Shown here one piece after another: positions 52,730 to 61,187 of a stretch of 64,000 nucleotides of DNA. The notes under the pieces were generated by a model. It was given only the letters and a program-made list of their open reading frames with translations, did not search any database and was not told where the DNA came from. The stretch comes from Acidobacteriota bacterium. GTDB lineage: Bacteria > Acidobacteriota > Thermoanaerobaculia > Gp7-AA8 > JAHWKK01. The stretch lies in NCBI GenBank assembly GCA_019347945.1, contig JAHWKK010000008.1, positions 62,001 through 126,000 on the forward strand. The letters are read 5' to 3'. Both the position numbers and the translations under genes were made by a program. How positions within the stretch are numbered: the first letter of the stretch is position 1; each line of letters opens with the position of its first letter.

Positions 52730-53064
52730 CGCGGCGGGTGAGCAAGATCACTCCCGAGTGGTGGGACTACACCACGCTCGATCCAAGCATCATCGATGAT
52801 GCCGCGCGGCGCGTACTGGTAGACCTGTGCCTCACCTGAGTCTTCGATACGGATGACCTTTGCCTTCGGTGTGAAGAACGGTTGCTCGACCTCTCCGGCT
52901 GGTTCGACGCCCAACCCCGAGTCACGGAGATGCGTAATCAGCGACTGGTAATCGACGCTCGCTTCCGAGGATGAAGTGCCCGCCGCGCCGTCGTTCGCCG
53001 ACTGTACGGGTGCGCATCCGATCGACACGACAACGAGCAGTGCAAGCGCGCTCTGGAAGTTCAT
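52645..53064 (-). pseudogene. Lipoprotein-like gene truncated at the same junction
   Basis: From ATG 53064 a lipoprotein-type signal (MNFQSALALLVVVSIGCAPV) and a domain with SLITHLRDSGLGVEPAGEVE, then EDSGEAQVYQYA are normal. From about 52810 the frame runs through the antisense of the nagB start and the LmbE gene, so its own C terminus is gone. Full-length relatives I remember continue for about 80 residues. The breakpoint is shared with the nagB fragment. Confidence 0.6.
52726..52839 (+). pseudogene. Truncated NagB-like glucosamine-6-phosphate deaminase start
   Basis: The frame begins ATGA-overlapping with the LmbE gene and reads SKITPEWWDYTTLDPSIIDD, which I recognise as the typical N terminus of the deaminase that accompanies LmbE. 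After about 28 codons the sequence changes and ends in VLVDLCLT. The rest of the gene is missing. Confidence 0.6.
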
Positions 53065-53092
53065 GATGCAGCTCCTTTTGAGATGGTACTCG

Positions 53093-53542
53093 TCAGTGAT
53101 CCGCGCTCCTCGAGCGTGACGACCAATGGATGTGGATGATCTTCCACCCCTCCGGCGACTTCCTCAGGAGCATCGTCTCGGTTCCCGTGAGATCAATGGT
53201 CTTTTTACCGAAGGTCCCGCTCGTCTCGGTTCTCGTCAGGATCCAGGCATGTTCACCGTCAATTCCGCTCGTCTGGTCGACAATCGTAGTTTCGACCGAG
53301 CGGAGAAATTTCATATCGGAGTGCAGATGGTGCGAAGCGTACTCGTCGCGCGACGCCTCGACACCTCCGGTCTCGTAAATGACGACGTCCGGTGCGAGAT
53401 GACCGAGCGCTGCTTCCGCGTTCCCCGACTCGAGCGCCCGGTGAAAAGAGGCCACGACCTCGGCCGGTCCATCCGTGCGCTCAACGGCCTCGGCTCCAAA
53501 GGTGATCAGCAGGGCAAGCAGCAGGATCGTCTTGCTCTTCAT
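53093..53542 (-). CDS. Secreted SnoaL/DUF4440-like protein
   Basis: 149 aa with a signal peptide (MKSKTILLLALLITFGAEA) and an NTF2-like fold (VVASFHRALESGNAEAALGHL, DVVIYETGGVEASRDEYASH, WILTRTETSGTF, GWKIIHIHWSSRS). No cysteine ligand. It is co-transcribed with the following periplasmic beta protein (overlap ATGA) and cytochrome c. The ligand is unknown. Confidence 0.8.
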   Translation of the reverse strand: MKSKTILLLALLITFGAEAVERTDGPAEVVASFHRALESGNAEAALGHLAPDVVIYETGGVEASRDEYASHHLHSDMKFLRSVETTIVDQTSGIDGEHAWILTRTETSGTFGKKTIDLTGTETMLLRKSPEGWKIIHIHWSSRSRSADH

Positions 53543-53835
53543 GACCTGTCCCCGGCTGGCAGATGGATCTCGGCCGCCGTCTTGTCTTTGGCGTAATGAA
53601 CGACCACGCGGCTACCGGCCTGGATGTCCTCACGGCTTCCAGGATTCTTTCCTTTTAAGATCACGGTGTCGCCTGTCAGGCGGACCGAGACGACGTCGCC
53701 GTCGGTAGACGTCACTGTTAGAGTATCGTCCTCGAACTTCTCGATCGTTCCCATGACATGGCCGCTTCCGTGTGCGAAAGCGATGACCGGAACAACCAGT
53801 ATGAGGGCGATGGCGACTGCATGAAGTGTTCTCAA
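53539..53835 (-). CDS. Small periplasmic beta-barrel protein (DUF5666-like)
   Basis: 98 aa: signal peptide (AIALILVVPVIAFAHG), then SGHVMGTIEKFEDDTLTVTS and SRVVVHYAKDKTAAEIHL, a small OB/SH3-like barrel of the DUF5666 type found in metal-resistance clusters. Gly/His near the mature start (HGSGH) could touch metal. It overlaps the SnoaL-like gene by 4 nt. Confidence 0.72.
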   Translation of the reverse strand: MRTLHAVAIALILVVPVIAFAHGSGHVMGTIEKFEDDTLTVTSTDGDVVSVRLTGDTVILKGKNPGSREDIQAGSRVVVHYAKDKTAAEIHLPAGDRS

Positions 53836-53859
53836 TGCTCTCTCCCTGGTTTCTGGATC

Positions 53860-54498
53860 TCAGTGATGGTGGCCCCGCTCCCCGTGGAGTGGCGGAGCTT
53901 CGTTATTGGTCTCGACGTCTTCACCCGCGAGGAACGCTTCCATCGCCCGCTGCTCTTCCAGTTCGTGAAGGCTGACGGGGTTCATCGCTTCCATCTGCTC
54001 GAGCTCCTCGGATGTGATTTCTGGAAGGTGCCGGATGAAGTGGACGAGCTCCCAGTCCGCCTCGCTCGGCGGCGTTCCGGGCTCTCCCCAGGCCGGCATC
54101 CCGGTGAGTCGGATGCCGTTGCGGATGATGTAGGCGAGCTCGCCGTCGCTGAGCGACTGGGTGTCCGGGTGGGTCATGTCAGGAGCCTTCGGGTACAGCC
54201 CCTGTCCCATTTCCGTCTGTCCCTTGCCGTCATTCCCGTGACATGAGGCACAGTGGTCTGCCCAGTGGGCGCGAGCGGACACAAGCACCGTGTCTGACGG
54301 CTCGAGCGGATTCTCCAGCTCTTTCGCATCGGCGGGAATGGCCAGGGTGCGCATCGCTCGGGCGAGAGCCGCTTCGAGCGCAGATGGTTCCTCACGGGCG
54401 CTGATTCCTGCCCGTGTCTGCGTCCACGCGAGAGCCCCGAGTGCGATGAGAACGAGCGCGATCAATCCCAGCGCGAAGAGTCCGACCGATCGCTTCAT
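53860..54498 (-). CDS. Membrane-anchored c-type cytochrome
   Basis: 212 aa. One N-terminal helix (VGLFALGLIALVLIALGALAW) anchors a periplasmic monohaem domain: HCASCHGNDGKGQTEMG binds haem, with the distal Met in RLTGMPAWG. A helical Glu-rich region (EITSEELEQMEAM) and a His-rich tail (GERGHHH) follow. It transfers electrons in the periplasm, perhaps for the copper/mercury reduction chemistry nearby. It is the first gene of the minus-strand trio. Confidence 0.88.
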   Translation of the reverse strand: MKRSVGLFALGLIALVLIALGALAWTQTRAGISAREEPSALEAALARAMRTLAIPADAKELENPLEPSDTVLVSARAHWADHCASCHGNDGKGQTEMGQGLYPKAPDMTHPDTQSLSDGELAYIIRNGIRLTGMPAWGEPGTPPSEADWELVHFIRHLPEITSEELEQMEAMNPVSLHELEEQRAMEAFLAGEDVETNNEAPPLHGERGHHH

Positions 54499-54688
54499 GG
54501 TCCCCCGTAAGAGTGAAAGGCTTCGGTGGATTCCCGGGGCGGAGGGAGTTTCTGTTGAGAGCCAGGCCCTGCTCGGTGATTGCGGCGGCGCGGGCTACGA
54601 CTCGGACTCGGTACCGTCCCAGGAGACGACCGATGAAAGGATCTGCCCGGGTGATCGAGGTTGTCTCTAACGGCGCATTCCAGGAGCC

Positions 54689-55636
54689 TCATTGTGCTGC
54701 TGGCGTACCGTCACTTCCTGCAGCGTGCATCGCCGCATGAACCGGCTCTATTCCTTCCCGGAAGTAGCTCTGATGATCGCCCGGCACCTCAATGAGCTGG
54801 GCTCCCGTCTGCTCGGCAACGCGACGGGCATCTTCGACTGGAGTGACTGCATCTGCCCGGCCGTGGATGAGCACCGCCCTGCCACCGATCTCCTGCAGCG
54901 CCTCTTGAACCGGCACCCGAAGCAGAATTCGGTTGACTGCACCATCGACGGCCGGCAGGTGGTGGAGCACGGAGTCGGAGACGACACCCGCATCGAGGTG
55001 CGGGCGAAGAGATGGCAGGAGACGCCGAAGCAGAGGGCGGAAGGCACACATCGCCGTGCAGGAGATGCGTGCCAGCGTGTCATTGAACATCAGCAGCGCG
55101 CCTAGCTTCGTCAGCCTACGAATCCCGCGCCGTGCCTGCTCTCCGTCCGCAAACACCGGCGTTCCCATGAGGACGACTCGGGAGACCTCCCCCAGGAACC
55201 GGGCCGCGTAATTGGCGGCCAGGATCGTACCGAACGAGTGGGCTACGAGCGTGAGCTGTCTGGTTGCATCGTTGGCGATGAGTGTGCGGCGGAGAGCCTC
55301 GATGTGATCGTCGAGCGAGTAGTCGATCCCGGCAGGCCATGGCGAGCGGCCAAAGCCGAGCGCATCGACAAAGATCAGCCGGTGCTCACCGGCCAGAGAG
55401 TCGAAGCTCTGGCCCCAGTACCTGGTGGAGCCCTGAAGGCCCGCGATGAAAACGACCGGGCTCCCCGAGCCCCGAACTTCGGTATAGAGAAGGTCGCCGA
55501 GATAGTCCCGTGCTGCGCGCTCCCGGGCGAGGTCCATTTCCGCCGCAATGTAGACACCTGCAGCCGAACCTGCAGCCAACCCGGCGACGATGAGCAGCCG
55601 TCGACGTCTTCGACTTCGTTTCGAGGTTTTCCGCAT
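54689..55636 (-). CDS. Alpha/beta hydrolase
   Basis: 315 aa from ATG 55636; the upstream frame runs into repeat sequence. An N-terminal helix (RRLLIVAGLAAGSAAGVYIA) suggests membrane attachment. The fold motifs are GSPVVFIAGLQGSTRYW (oxyanion), the nucleophile in LVAHSFGTILAA, the acid in LIHGRADAVTP and the His in VPGDHQSYF. It cleaves an ester or related bond; the substrate is unknown. It follows an octamer repeat element. Confidence 0.86.
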   Translation of the reverse strand: MRKTSKRSRRRRRLLIVAGLAAGSAAGVYIAAEMDLARERAARDYLGDLLYTEVRGSGSPVVFIAGLQGSTRYWGQSFDSLAGEHRLIFVDALGFGRSPWPAGIDYSLDDHIEALRRTLIANDATRQLTLVAHSFGTILAANYAARFLGEVSRVVLMGTPVFADGEQARRGIRRLTKLGALLMFNDTLARISCTAMCAFRPLLRRLLPSLRPHLDAGVVSDSVLHHLPAVDGAVNRILLRVPVQEALQEIGGRAVLIHGRADAVTPVEDARRVAEQTGAQLIEVPGDHQSYFREGIEPVHAAMHAAGSDGTPAAQ

Positions 55637-55658
55637 CTTTGGGGAGGGGAATGGAGAA

Positions 55659-55759
55659 GGATATGAGGATGTGAGGATATGAGAGCGAAGGATGTTCAGG
55701 AGTGTCGGCTGTAACTGCCTCAAACCCTCATATCCCCAAATCCTTACATCCTCGTATCC
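55659..55759. repeat. Inverted pair of GGATATGA octamer arrays
   Basis: The left arm 55659-55683 is three tandem octamers (GGATATGA, GGATGTGA, GGATATGA). The right arm 55727-55759 has four units in inverted sense (ATATCC, AAATCC, ACATCC, GTATCC cores). About 43 bp lies between. It sits between the hydrolase start and the glpX stop. It has the same layout as the heptamer elements but a different unit. Confidence 0.8.
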
Positions 55760-55767
55760 TGTCTCTC

Positions 55768-56754
55768 TCAGCTGAAGGAGACCGTGAGCTCGCCGCCCTC
55801 CTCCTGGTAGATCGTGTCGACGAACCGGATCGTCTGGGTCTTGAGCGACAGAAAGATTGAAGAGACGCGGATGCCGTGGGCGAAGAAGCGGACTCCCCGA
55901 AGGAGGTCGCCGTCGGTCACCCCGCTCGCAGAGAAGATGATGTCGTCGCCGGAGGCGAGATCCTTCGTGTCGTAAACTTTCCCGTAATCATCGAATCCCA
56001 TCTCCGCGAGACGATTTTCCTGCCATTTCTCGAGAGGGTGAAGACGGCCGATCATCACGCCATTGAGACATCGCATCGCCGCCGCCGTGAGCACTCCCTC
56101 GGGAGCGCCGCCGATTCCCATCATCGCGTGAATGCCGGTTCCCCGTACCGCTGCGGCGATTCCACCGGAGAGGTCGCCGTCGGTGATCAGCTTGATGCGA
56201 GCCCCTGCTTCGCGCACCTCTGAGATGAGTCCTGCATGGCGTTCCCGGTCGAGAATGACGATGGTCAGCTCATTGATGTCGCGGCCGAAGGACTCGGCGA
56301 TTGCCTGGAGGTTATCGCGCACGGACGCCTCGAGATCGACTTTTCCGGCTGCCGTATGACCGACGCAGATCTTGTCCATGTAGACGTCGGGCGCGTTGAG
56401 CAGGCCGCCTCGCTCGGAAGCGGCGAGGACGGCGATCGAGTTTGGCGTGCCGGTGGCGCAGAGGTTGGTTCCTTCCAGCGGATCGACCGCAATGTCGATC
56501 TCGGGGCATTCCCGGCGGTCATCGGTGTCGTTGCGGCCCAGCTCCTCGCCGACGTAAAGCATTGGAGCCTTGTCCCGTTCTCCTTCGCCGATGACGATCC
56601 GGCCGTTCATCCGGAGCTTGTTCAACTCGGTCCGCATCGCCTCGACCGCGACGTGATCGGAACGCTTCCGGTCTCCGCGACCCATTGTTCGCGCGGCGGC
56701 GATCGCGGCTTTCTCGGAGGCGCGCAGAAAGCCGATCTCGAGGCTCGGTTCCAT
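55768..56754 (-). CDS. glpX: Class II fructose-1,6-bisphosphatase GlpX
   Basis: 328 aa, Mn/Mg-dependent hydrolysis of fructose-1,6-bisphosphate in gluconeogenesis. Signatures: GEGERDKAPMLYVGE (metal site), DPLEGTNLCATG (the DPxEGT motif) and GIGGAPEGVLTAAAM. The length is typical. It begins 5 nt after the acyl-CoA dehydrogenase stop, so it is in the same operon; this pairing fits growth on acids or amino acids with sugar phosphate made by gluconeogenesis. Confidence 0.95.
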   Translation of the reverse strand: MEPSLEIGFLRASEKAAIAAARTMGRGDRKRSDHVAVEAMRTELNKLRMNGRIVIGEGERDKAPMLYVGEELGRNDTDDRRECPEIDIAVDPLEGTNLCATGTPNSIAVLAASERGGLLNAPDVYMDKICVGHTAAGKVDLEASVRDNLQAIAESFGRDINELTIVILDRERHAGLISEVREAGARIKLITDGDLSGGIAAAVRGTGIHAMMGIGGAPEGVLTAAAMRCLNGVMIGRLHPLEKWQENRLAEMGFDDYGKVYDTKDLASGDDIIFSASGVTDGDLLRGVRFFAHGIRVSSIFLSLKTQTIRFVDTIYQEEGGELTVSFS

Positions 56755-56759
56755 CGGCC

Positions 56760-57986
56760 TTACCTCGATTCCGCCATCTCGGCTTCGCGGGCCTGCGCCT
56801 GATCCTCGTTCATCGGAGGGTTGAATGCCGCGATGCCCGTGACCGCCTGGCCGATGACGAGATTATGGATGTCGTGAGTTCCCTCGTAGGTCTTGACCGA
56901 TTCGAGATTCAGCATGTGTCGGATGACGGGATACTCGTCGGAGATTCCGTTCGCACCGAGAATGTCACGAGCGGTGCGCGCGCACTCGAGTGCGATGTGG
57001 ACATTGTTCATCTTGCCCATCGAGACGTGCTGCGGCCGGAGCTTACCGTCATCCTTGAGGCGTCCCAGCTGCAAGGCCAGAAGCTGTCCCTTGGTGATCT
57101 CGGTGATCATCCAGGCGAGCTTGTTCTGAACGAGCTGATGCGATGCTATCGGTTGCCCGGCGAACTGGATCCGGGACTTCGAGTACTCGACGGCGGTCTG
57201 GTAAACGGCCATCGCGGCTCCGAGAGCGCCCCAGGCGATGCCGTACCGGGCCTGGTTCAGGCAGCCGAGAGGATGTTTGAGCGTCGAGGTCTCCGGCAGA
57301 ACGTTGGCGTCGGGAATCCTGCAGTTGTCGAAGAACAGTTGCGAGGTCACCGACGCGCGGAGCGAGAACTTGCCCATGTGGTAGGCAGTGCTGAAGCCGG
57401 GTGTGTCCTTTTCGACGAGGAAGCCTCGTATCCCCCCTTCGGCCTTCGCCCAGACGACCGCGACATCGGCGATCGAACCATTGGTGATCCACGACTTCGC
57501 GCCGTTCAGAATCCATGAATCTCCGTCGCGCTTCGCATGGGTACGCATCCCTCCGGGGTTCGACCCGAAGTCCGGCTCGGTGAGACCGAAACAGCCGATC
57601 GCTTCGCCCGAGGCGAGCTTCGGGATCCATTTGTCTTTCTGTTCCTTCGAGCCATATGTGTAGATCGGATACATCACGAGCGCGGACTGCACCGACACGA
57701 ACGAGCGAAGGCCGGAATCGCCTCGCTCGAGCTCCTGCATGATCAGGCCGTAGGCGACGTTGTTCAGTCCGGGAAGACCATATTCGTCGATCGTCGAGCC
57801 GAACAGCCCCATCTCGGCCATCTGGCTGATCAGATGGCGGGGAAACTTCTCCTCACGATGGGCTTCCTCGATGATGGGAAGGACCTCTTCGTCGACGAAA
57901 TCGCGAACGGTCTGGCGAATCATCAGCTCCTCTTCCGAAAAGAGCGAGTCGATGAGCATGTAGTCAACACCTGGAAATTGCGTCAC
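56760..57986 (-). CDS. gcdH: Acyl-CoA dehydrogenase, glutaryl-CoA dehydrogenase-like
   Basis: 408 aa FAD enzyme. Catalytic Glu in VKTYEGTHDIHNLVIG, FAD-binding WILNGAKSWITNGS, the substrate-side arginine region GLRSFVSVQSALVMYPIY and GCFGLTEPDFGSNPGG. The RSxxSVQSxLVMxPIY stretch is characteristic of glutaryl-CoA dehydrogenase, which converts glutaryl-CoA to crotonyl-CoA in lysine and tryptophan breakdown. The first gene of a two-gene operon with glpX. The remaining doubt is over the substrate rather than the family. Confidence 0.88.
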   Translation of the reverse strand: MTQFPGVDYMLIDSLFSEEELMIRQTVRDFVDEEVLPIIEEAHREEKFPRHLISQMAEMGLFGSTIDEYGLPGLNNVAYGLIMQELERGDSGLRSFVSVQSALVMYPIYTYGSKEQKDKWIPKLASGEAIGCFGLTEPDFGSNPGGMRTHAKRDGDSWILNGAKSWITNGSIADVAVVWAKAEGGIRGFLVEKDTPGFSTAYHMGKFSLRASVTSQLFFDNCRIPDANVLPETSTLKHPLGCLNQARYGIAWGALGAAMAVYQTAVEYSKSRIQFAGQPIASHQLVQNKLAWMITEITKGQLLALQLGRLKDDGKLRPQHVSMGKMNNVHIALECARTARDILGANGISDEYPVIRHMLNLESVKTYEGTHDIHNLVIGQAVTGIAAFNPPMNEDQAQAREAEMAESR

Positions 57987-58061
57987 GAAAGATGCTCCTG
58001 ATCAGAGAAAAATACCGGCGCCGGTGCGCGGGGCCTGAATGATAGCAGAGGATGGAGAGGC

Positions 58062-58247
58062 GAAGAGTGAAGAGTGAAGGGTGAAGAGTGAAAGAAGACC
58101 TCATGCAGCGGGGTCCGATCACTACGGCTCGCGAGCGGGGTTGGCAGGCGCGTGAGTCCGTGTTGAGCGGTGCGTTGCTTCACGAGCCCACCACGGCTCG
58201 TCCTGCTTTCACTCTTCACTCTTCACCCTTCACCCTTCACTCTTCTC
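58062..58247. repeat. Inverted pair of GAAGAGT heptamer arrays (element 3)
   Basis: The left arm 58062-58094 and the inverted right arm 58207-58247 flank about 112 bp of non-repeat sequence. The right arm overlaps the stop of the gene ending at 58230 and supplies its KSEG tail. Confidence 0.8.
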
Positions 58248-58691
58248 CTCGATTTCCCGGGCATGCTGTTCGGCGACGACCGTCCTGATCATCCGGGTCG
58301 CGGCTCCTCCGGTTCCCGCGCGGCGTGCCATGAACCAGACGCAGATCGCGATCACACCTCCGGTCCACGAGAGAGGGACGAGTGCTCCCATGAAGGGCCA
58401 CATCAGCCACAGGAGCGCTCCGAATGCGCCGAGGGCGAGTAGTGCGACCCGTCCTCTCCCGGGACGCTCGAGAACCGGATCCGCCCGGAGCTCCACCGAT
58501 CCGTGCCCGGAACCCGACCATGACACCGTCCCGCCCGGCGCGTGATCCTCGGGTCCGAGACGGAAAGTCATCGACCCGGGCGCGGTCTCGACGACTTCGC
58601 CGCCCCACTCCTCGACCACCTCGGCGACCGTAGTTGCGAGTCCGTCGAGGTAGACGTCGTCTTCGACGATCCGGACACGAGGACTACTCAC
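58230..58691 (-). CDS. Membrane protein of unknown function
   Basis: 153 aa. A soluble N-terminal part (VRIVEDDVYLDGLATTVAEV) is followed by two helices near residues 82-101 and 106-122 (GRVALLALGAFGALLWLMW) and a short cytosolic tail that ends in a heptamer array (EEKSEG). Its start overlaps the SDR stop by 8 nt, so the two are one transcript. No family recognised. Confidence 0.6.
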   Translation of the reverse strand: MSSPRVRIVEDDVYLDGLATTVAEVVEEWGGEVVETAPGSMTFRLGPEDHAPGGTVSWSGSGHGSVELRADPVLERPGRGRVALLALGAFGALLWLMWPFMGALVPLSWTGGVIAICVWFMARRAGTGGAATRMIRTVVAEQHAREIEEKSEG

Positions 58692-59481
58692 GAGAACGGC
58701 TCCGTCGTGCAGCGAAGGGTCGCGTGAGCCGGTCGAAGAGGGGGATGGGCATCAACCGGATCAGACGCATCATCAGTACCGTCGGGAGGGGAAAGCTCAG
58801 CTCGGCCCGGCGTCGCTCGATCGCCCCCGCGATGATTCCCGACGCTTTCTCGGCCGACATGATGAATGGCATTCGGAATCGCGCTCCGTCGGTCATTTCG
58901 GTCCGGACGAATCCCGGGTTGATGATCGTCACGTCGACCCCGGTGCCGATGAGCTCGACGCGCGCGGCCTCGAGAAACGCCCTGACCGCGGCCTTCGTCG
59001 CCGAATAGACCGCCATCCCCGGCACTCCTCGAAATGACGACACAGAGGAGATGCCGACGAAATGTCCATCTTCGTCCTCGACCATACGAGGGACCGTCGC
59101 GGCGTAGAGATTGAGCAGGCCCTCGAAGTTCGTTCTGGAGATGATCCGCGCGTCGTGCCCTTCCATTTTCCGCACCGTCATCGGGACGCTCACGCCGGCG
59201 TTGGCCACGACCAGATCGATCTTTCCGAGGCGTTCACGGGTCTCGGCCACTCCACGCTCGACCGATTCGGGATCGGTGACGTCCATTTCGATCGCGATTG
59301 CCTCGCCATTTCGGACCCCGATCTCGTCGACGAGACGCTCGAGCAGTCCGGTCCTCCGCGAGGCTGCCGCCACGCGGAACCCCCGTCTGGCGAGCTCCAT
59401 GGCGAGCGCGCGCCCAATCCCGCTCGACGCGCCCGTGATCAGGCAGACCTGGCTCCCGGAGCCGGAAATGTCGGACGTCAC
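58684..59481 (-). CDS. Short-chain dehydrogenase/reductase
   Basis: 265 aa of the classical SDR family: cofactor motif LITGASSGIGRAL, NAG in VVANAGVSV, catalytic Ser region GISSVSSFRG and YSATK (Tyr/Lys pair). NAD(P)-dependent oxidation or reduction of an unidentified alcohol or ketone. It heads a two-gene transcript with the small membrane protein. Confidence 0.92.
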   Translation of the reverse strand: MTSDISGSGSQVCLITGASSGIGRALAMELARRGFRVAAASRRTGLLERLVDEIGVRNGEAIAIEMDVTDPESVERGVAETRERLGKIDLVVANAGVSVPMTVRKMEGHDARIISRTNFEGLLNLYAATVPRMVEDEDGHFVGISSVSSFRGVPGMAVYSATKAAVRAFLEAARVELIGTGVDVTIINPGFVRTEMTDGARFRMPFIMSAEKASGIIAGAIERRRAELSFPLPTVLMMRLIRLMPIPLFDRLTRPFAARRSRSRE

Positions 59482-59627
59482 GCGAAAAGAATACAGGAGA
59501 AAGCGACCAAAACAGTGGGGAGCCGAACCGAACGCGGCGGAGAGCGTCGCTTGCGCAGGCTGATCGGCTCGCCTTCCTGACCTCCGCTGATGAAACGGGC
59601 AATTCCAGCAGGATAGACTGCGCCTTC

Positions 59628-61187
59628 GTGATCGACTCCGCTCACAGATCAGGAAGAGGCATCCGGCTCATAGGCGCAGCAGTCCTGACGCTGCTCGTCG
59701 GGGCCAGTACGCTCGAAGCAGTGGAACCGCAGCGCGTCCCGGAGCGGCCGGTTCTGATTCAGCAGATCGAGGCTCATCAGTCGGCCGGGCGATGGGAGGA
59801 AGCGATCTCGCTGCTTCGTCGTGCTCTCGAGCGAGCTCCGAACGATCGCGAGTTGCGAATCATGCTCGCGGAAACGCTCTCGTGGGGCGGACGGTTCGAA
59901 GAGGCGGAGGCGCTTTTCATCGAGCTCGCCGAACGCGAACCGAGCAGGCGCGTCCGAATCGGGCTCGCTCGGACGCTTCAATGGCAAGGGGACTACGGAG
60001 CGGCCATCGAACAGTATCGACTGTTGCTCGCCGAAGATCCGGGGGATATCGATGCGCTCGAAGGTCTGGCGAGGACCGAGTACTGGGCGGGAGATTTCAG
60101 ATCTGCGGAGCGTCTCTTCGAGAGGGTGATCGCGGCCGATCCCGCGAGGGATCAGGCGCGGGTTGATCTCGCAGCGATCCGGGTAGCGGCGAGGTCTTTA
60201 CTGACGACAACCGCTTTCTTCCGCTCGGACGATCAACCCTACGATGCCACTCATGCGGAGATCAGCGCAATTTTTTTCTCGGATCCGCTGACCAAATGGA
60301 CCGTGACTGCGGAGGGAAGCCGATTGGAGGGGGAGGGGCGCGGGCTGCCGGCGTCCGGACTGCTCGAGGGCGAAACGGCGAGTATCGAGATCGCCTCCGA
60401 GATCGGTATCCCGGCTCTCGGACTGTCGCTCGAGGGAGCGGTGAGGCCCTTCCGCTTCGCCGACGGCGAGACGGTCTGGCTGGGAAGGGCCGCGGTCACG
60501 AGAAGGATCACCCCTGCTTCGACGCTCCAGGCCTTCCATCGGAGAGATGAGCTGATCCGGACGGTGACCTCGCTCGACGATCATCCCTGGGTTGCCTCGA
60601 CGGGACTTCGCTGGTCGCTCGACCGGAAGGGGTGGTTTGCAGAGGTTCAGGCGCGAGCTCTCGACTTCAGCGACGGAAATGAAGGTGCGTCCGCGAGCGG
60701 TTACGTGCTCGCTCCGATTTTCGACGAGCCGGTTCGTTTCTCCGCCGGCGTGTCGGCGCTCTACGCGGATACGGATGTAAACCGCTTCCGGCTGGATTCG
60801 ATCGAGTCGGTGCCGCTCCGGGGGGGTGGCTTCGCCTACAGCTACGAGGGAAGATACGATCCATACTGGACTCCGATCGATCTTCGCGAAGCGAGGTTGC
60901 TGCTGTCGATGAATGGAAAGATCGGCCCGGTGACGGGTTGGAGGGTGGATGGGACGTATGGAACGGCTCGGGACGAAGCGCTTACCTTCGGGCCCGATCG
61001 CGGATTTTTCCCCTTCCCTTCGAATCCGTTTTCCGTGAACTTCAACCGCAGCTTCGAGCCCTGGTCTCTGCGTGCGGCGATCGAGAGGGAGTGGCCCAGG
61101 TTCAGTCTTCAGCTCAGGTACGATCGCTGGCTGAGCGCCGAATACGAGTTCGAGGAGATTGGTGCAACCCTGGTCAGACGATTCTGA
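59628..61187 (+). CDS. TPR and outer-membrane beta-barrel protein (exopolysaccharide type)
   Basis: 519 aa from a GTG start. A signal/anchor (IGAAVLTLLVGASTLEAV) is followed by TPR repeats (about residues 40-180, AGRWEEAISLLRRALERAP, GRFEEAEALFIELAEREP, GDYGAAIEQYRLLLAEDPG). A beta-barrel-like C terminus (about 190-519) ends in the aromatic strand ATLVRRF. This resembles YaiO/PelB-like outer-membrane exporters of exopolysaccharides. The following GT2 synthase overlaps it, so they form one operon. Confidence 0.82.
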   Translation: MIDSAHRSGRGIRLIGAAVLTLLVGASTLEAVEPQRVPERPVLIQQIEAHQSAGRWEEAISLLRRALERAPNDRELRIMLAETLSWGGRFEEAEALFIELAEREPSRRVRIGLARTLQWQGDYGAAIEQYRLLLAEDPGDIDALEGLARTEYWAGDFRSAERLFERVIAADPARDQARVDLAAIRVAARSLLTTTAFFRSDDQPYDATHAEISAIFFSDPLTKWTVTAEGSRLEGEGRGLPASGLLEGETASIEIASEIGIPALGLSLEGAVRPFRFADGETVWLGRAAVTRRITPASTLQAFHRRDELIRTVTSLDDHPWVASTGLRWSLDRKGWFAEVQARALDFSDGNEGASASGYVLAPIFDEPVRFSAGVSALYADTDVNRFRLDSIESVPLRGGGFAYSYEGRYDPYWTPIDLREARLLLSMNGKIGPVTGWRVDGTYGTARDEALTFGPDRGFFPFPSNPFSVNFNRSFEPWSLRAAIEREWPRFSLQLRYDRWLSAEYEFEEIGATLVRRF

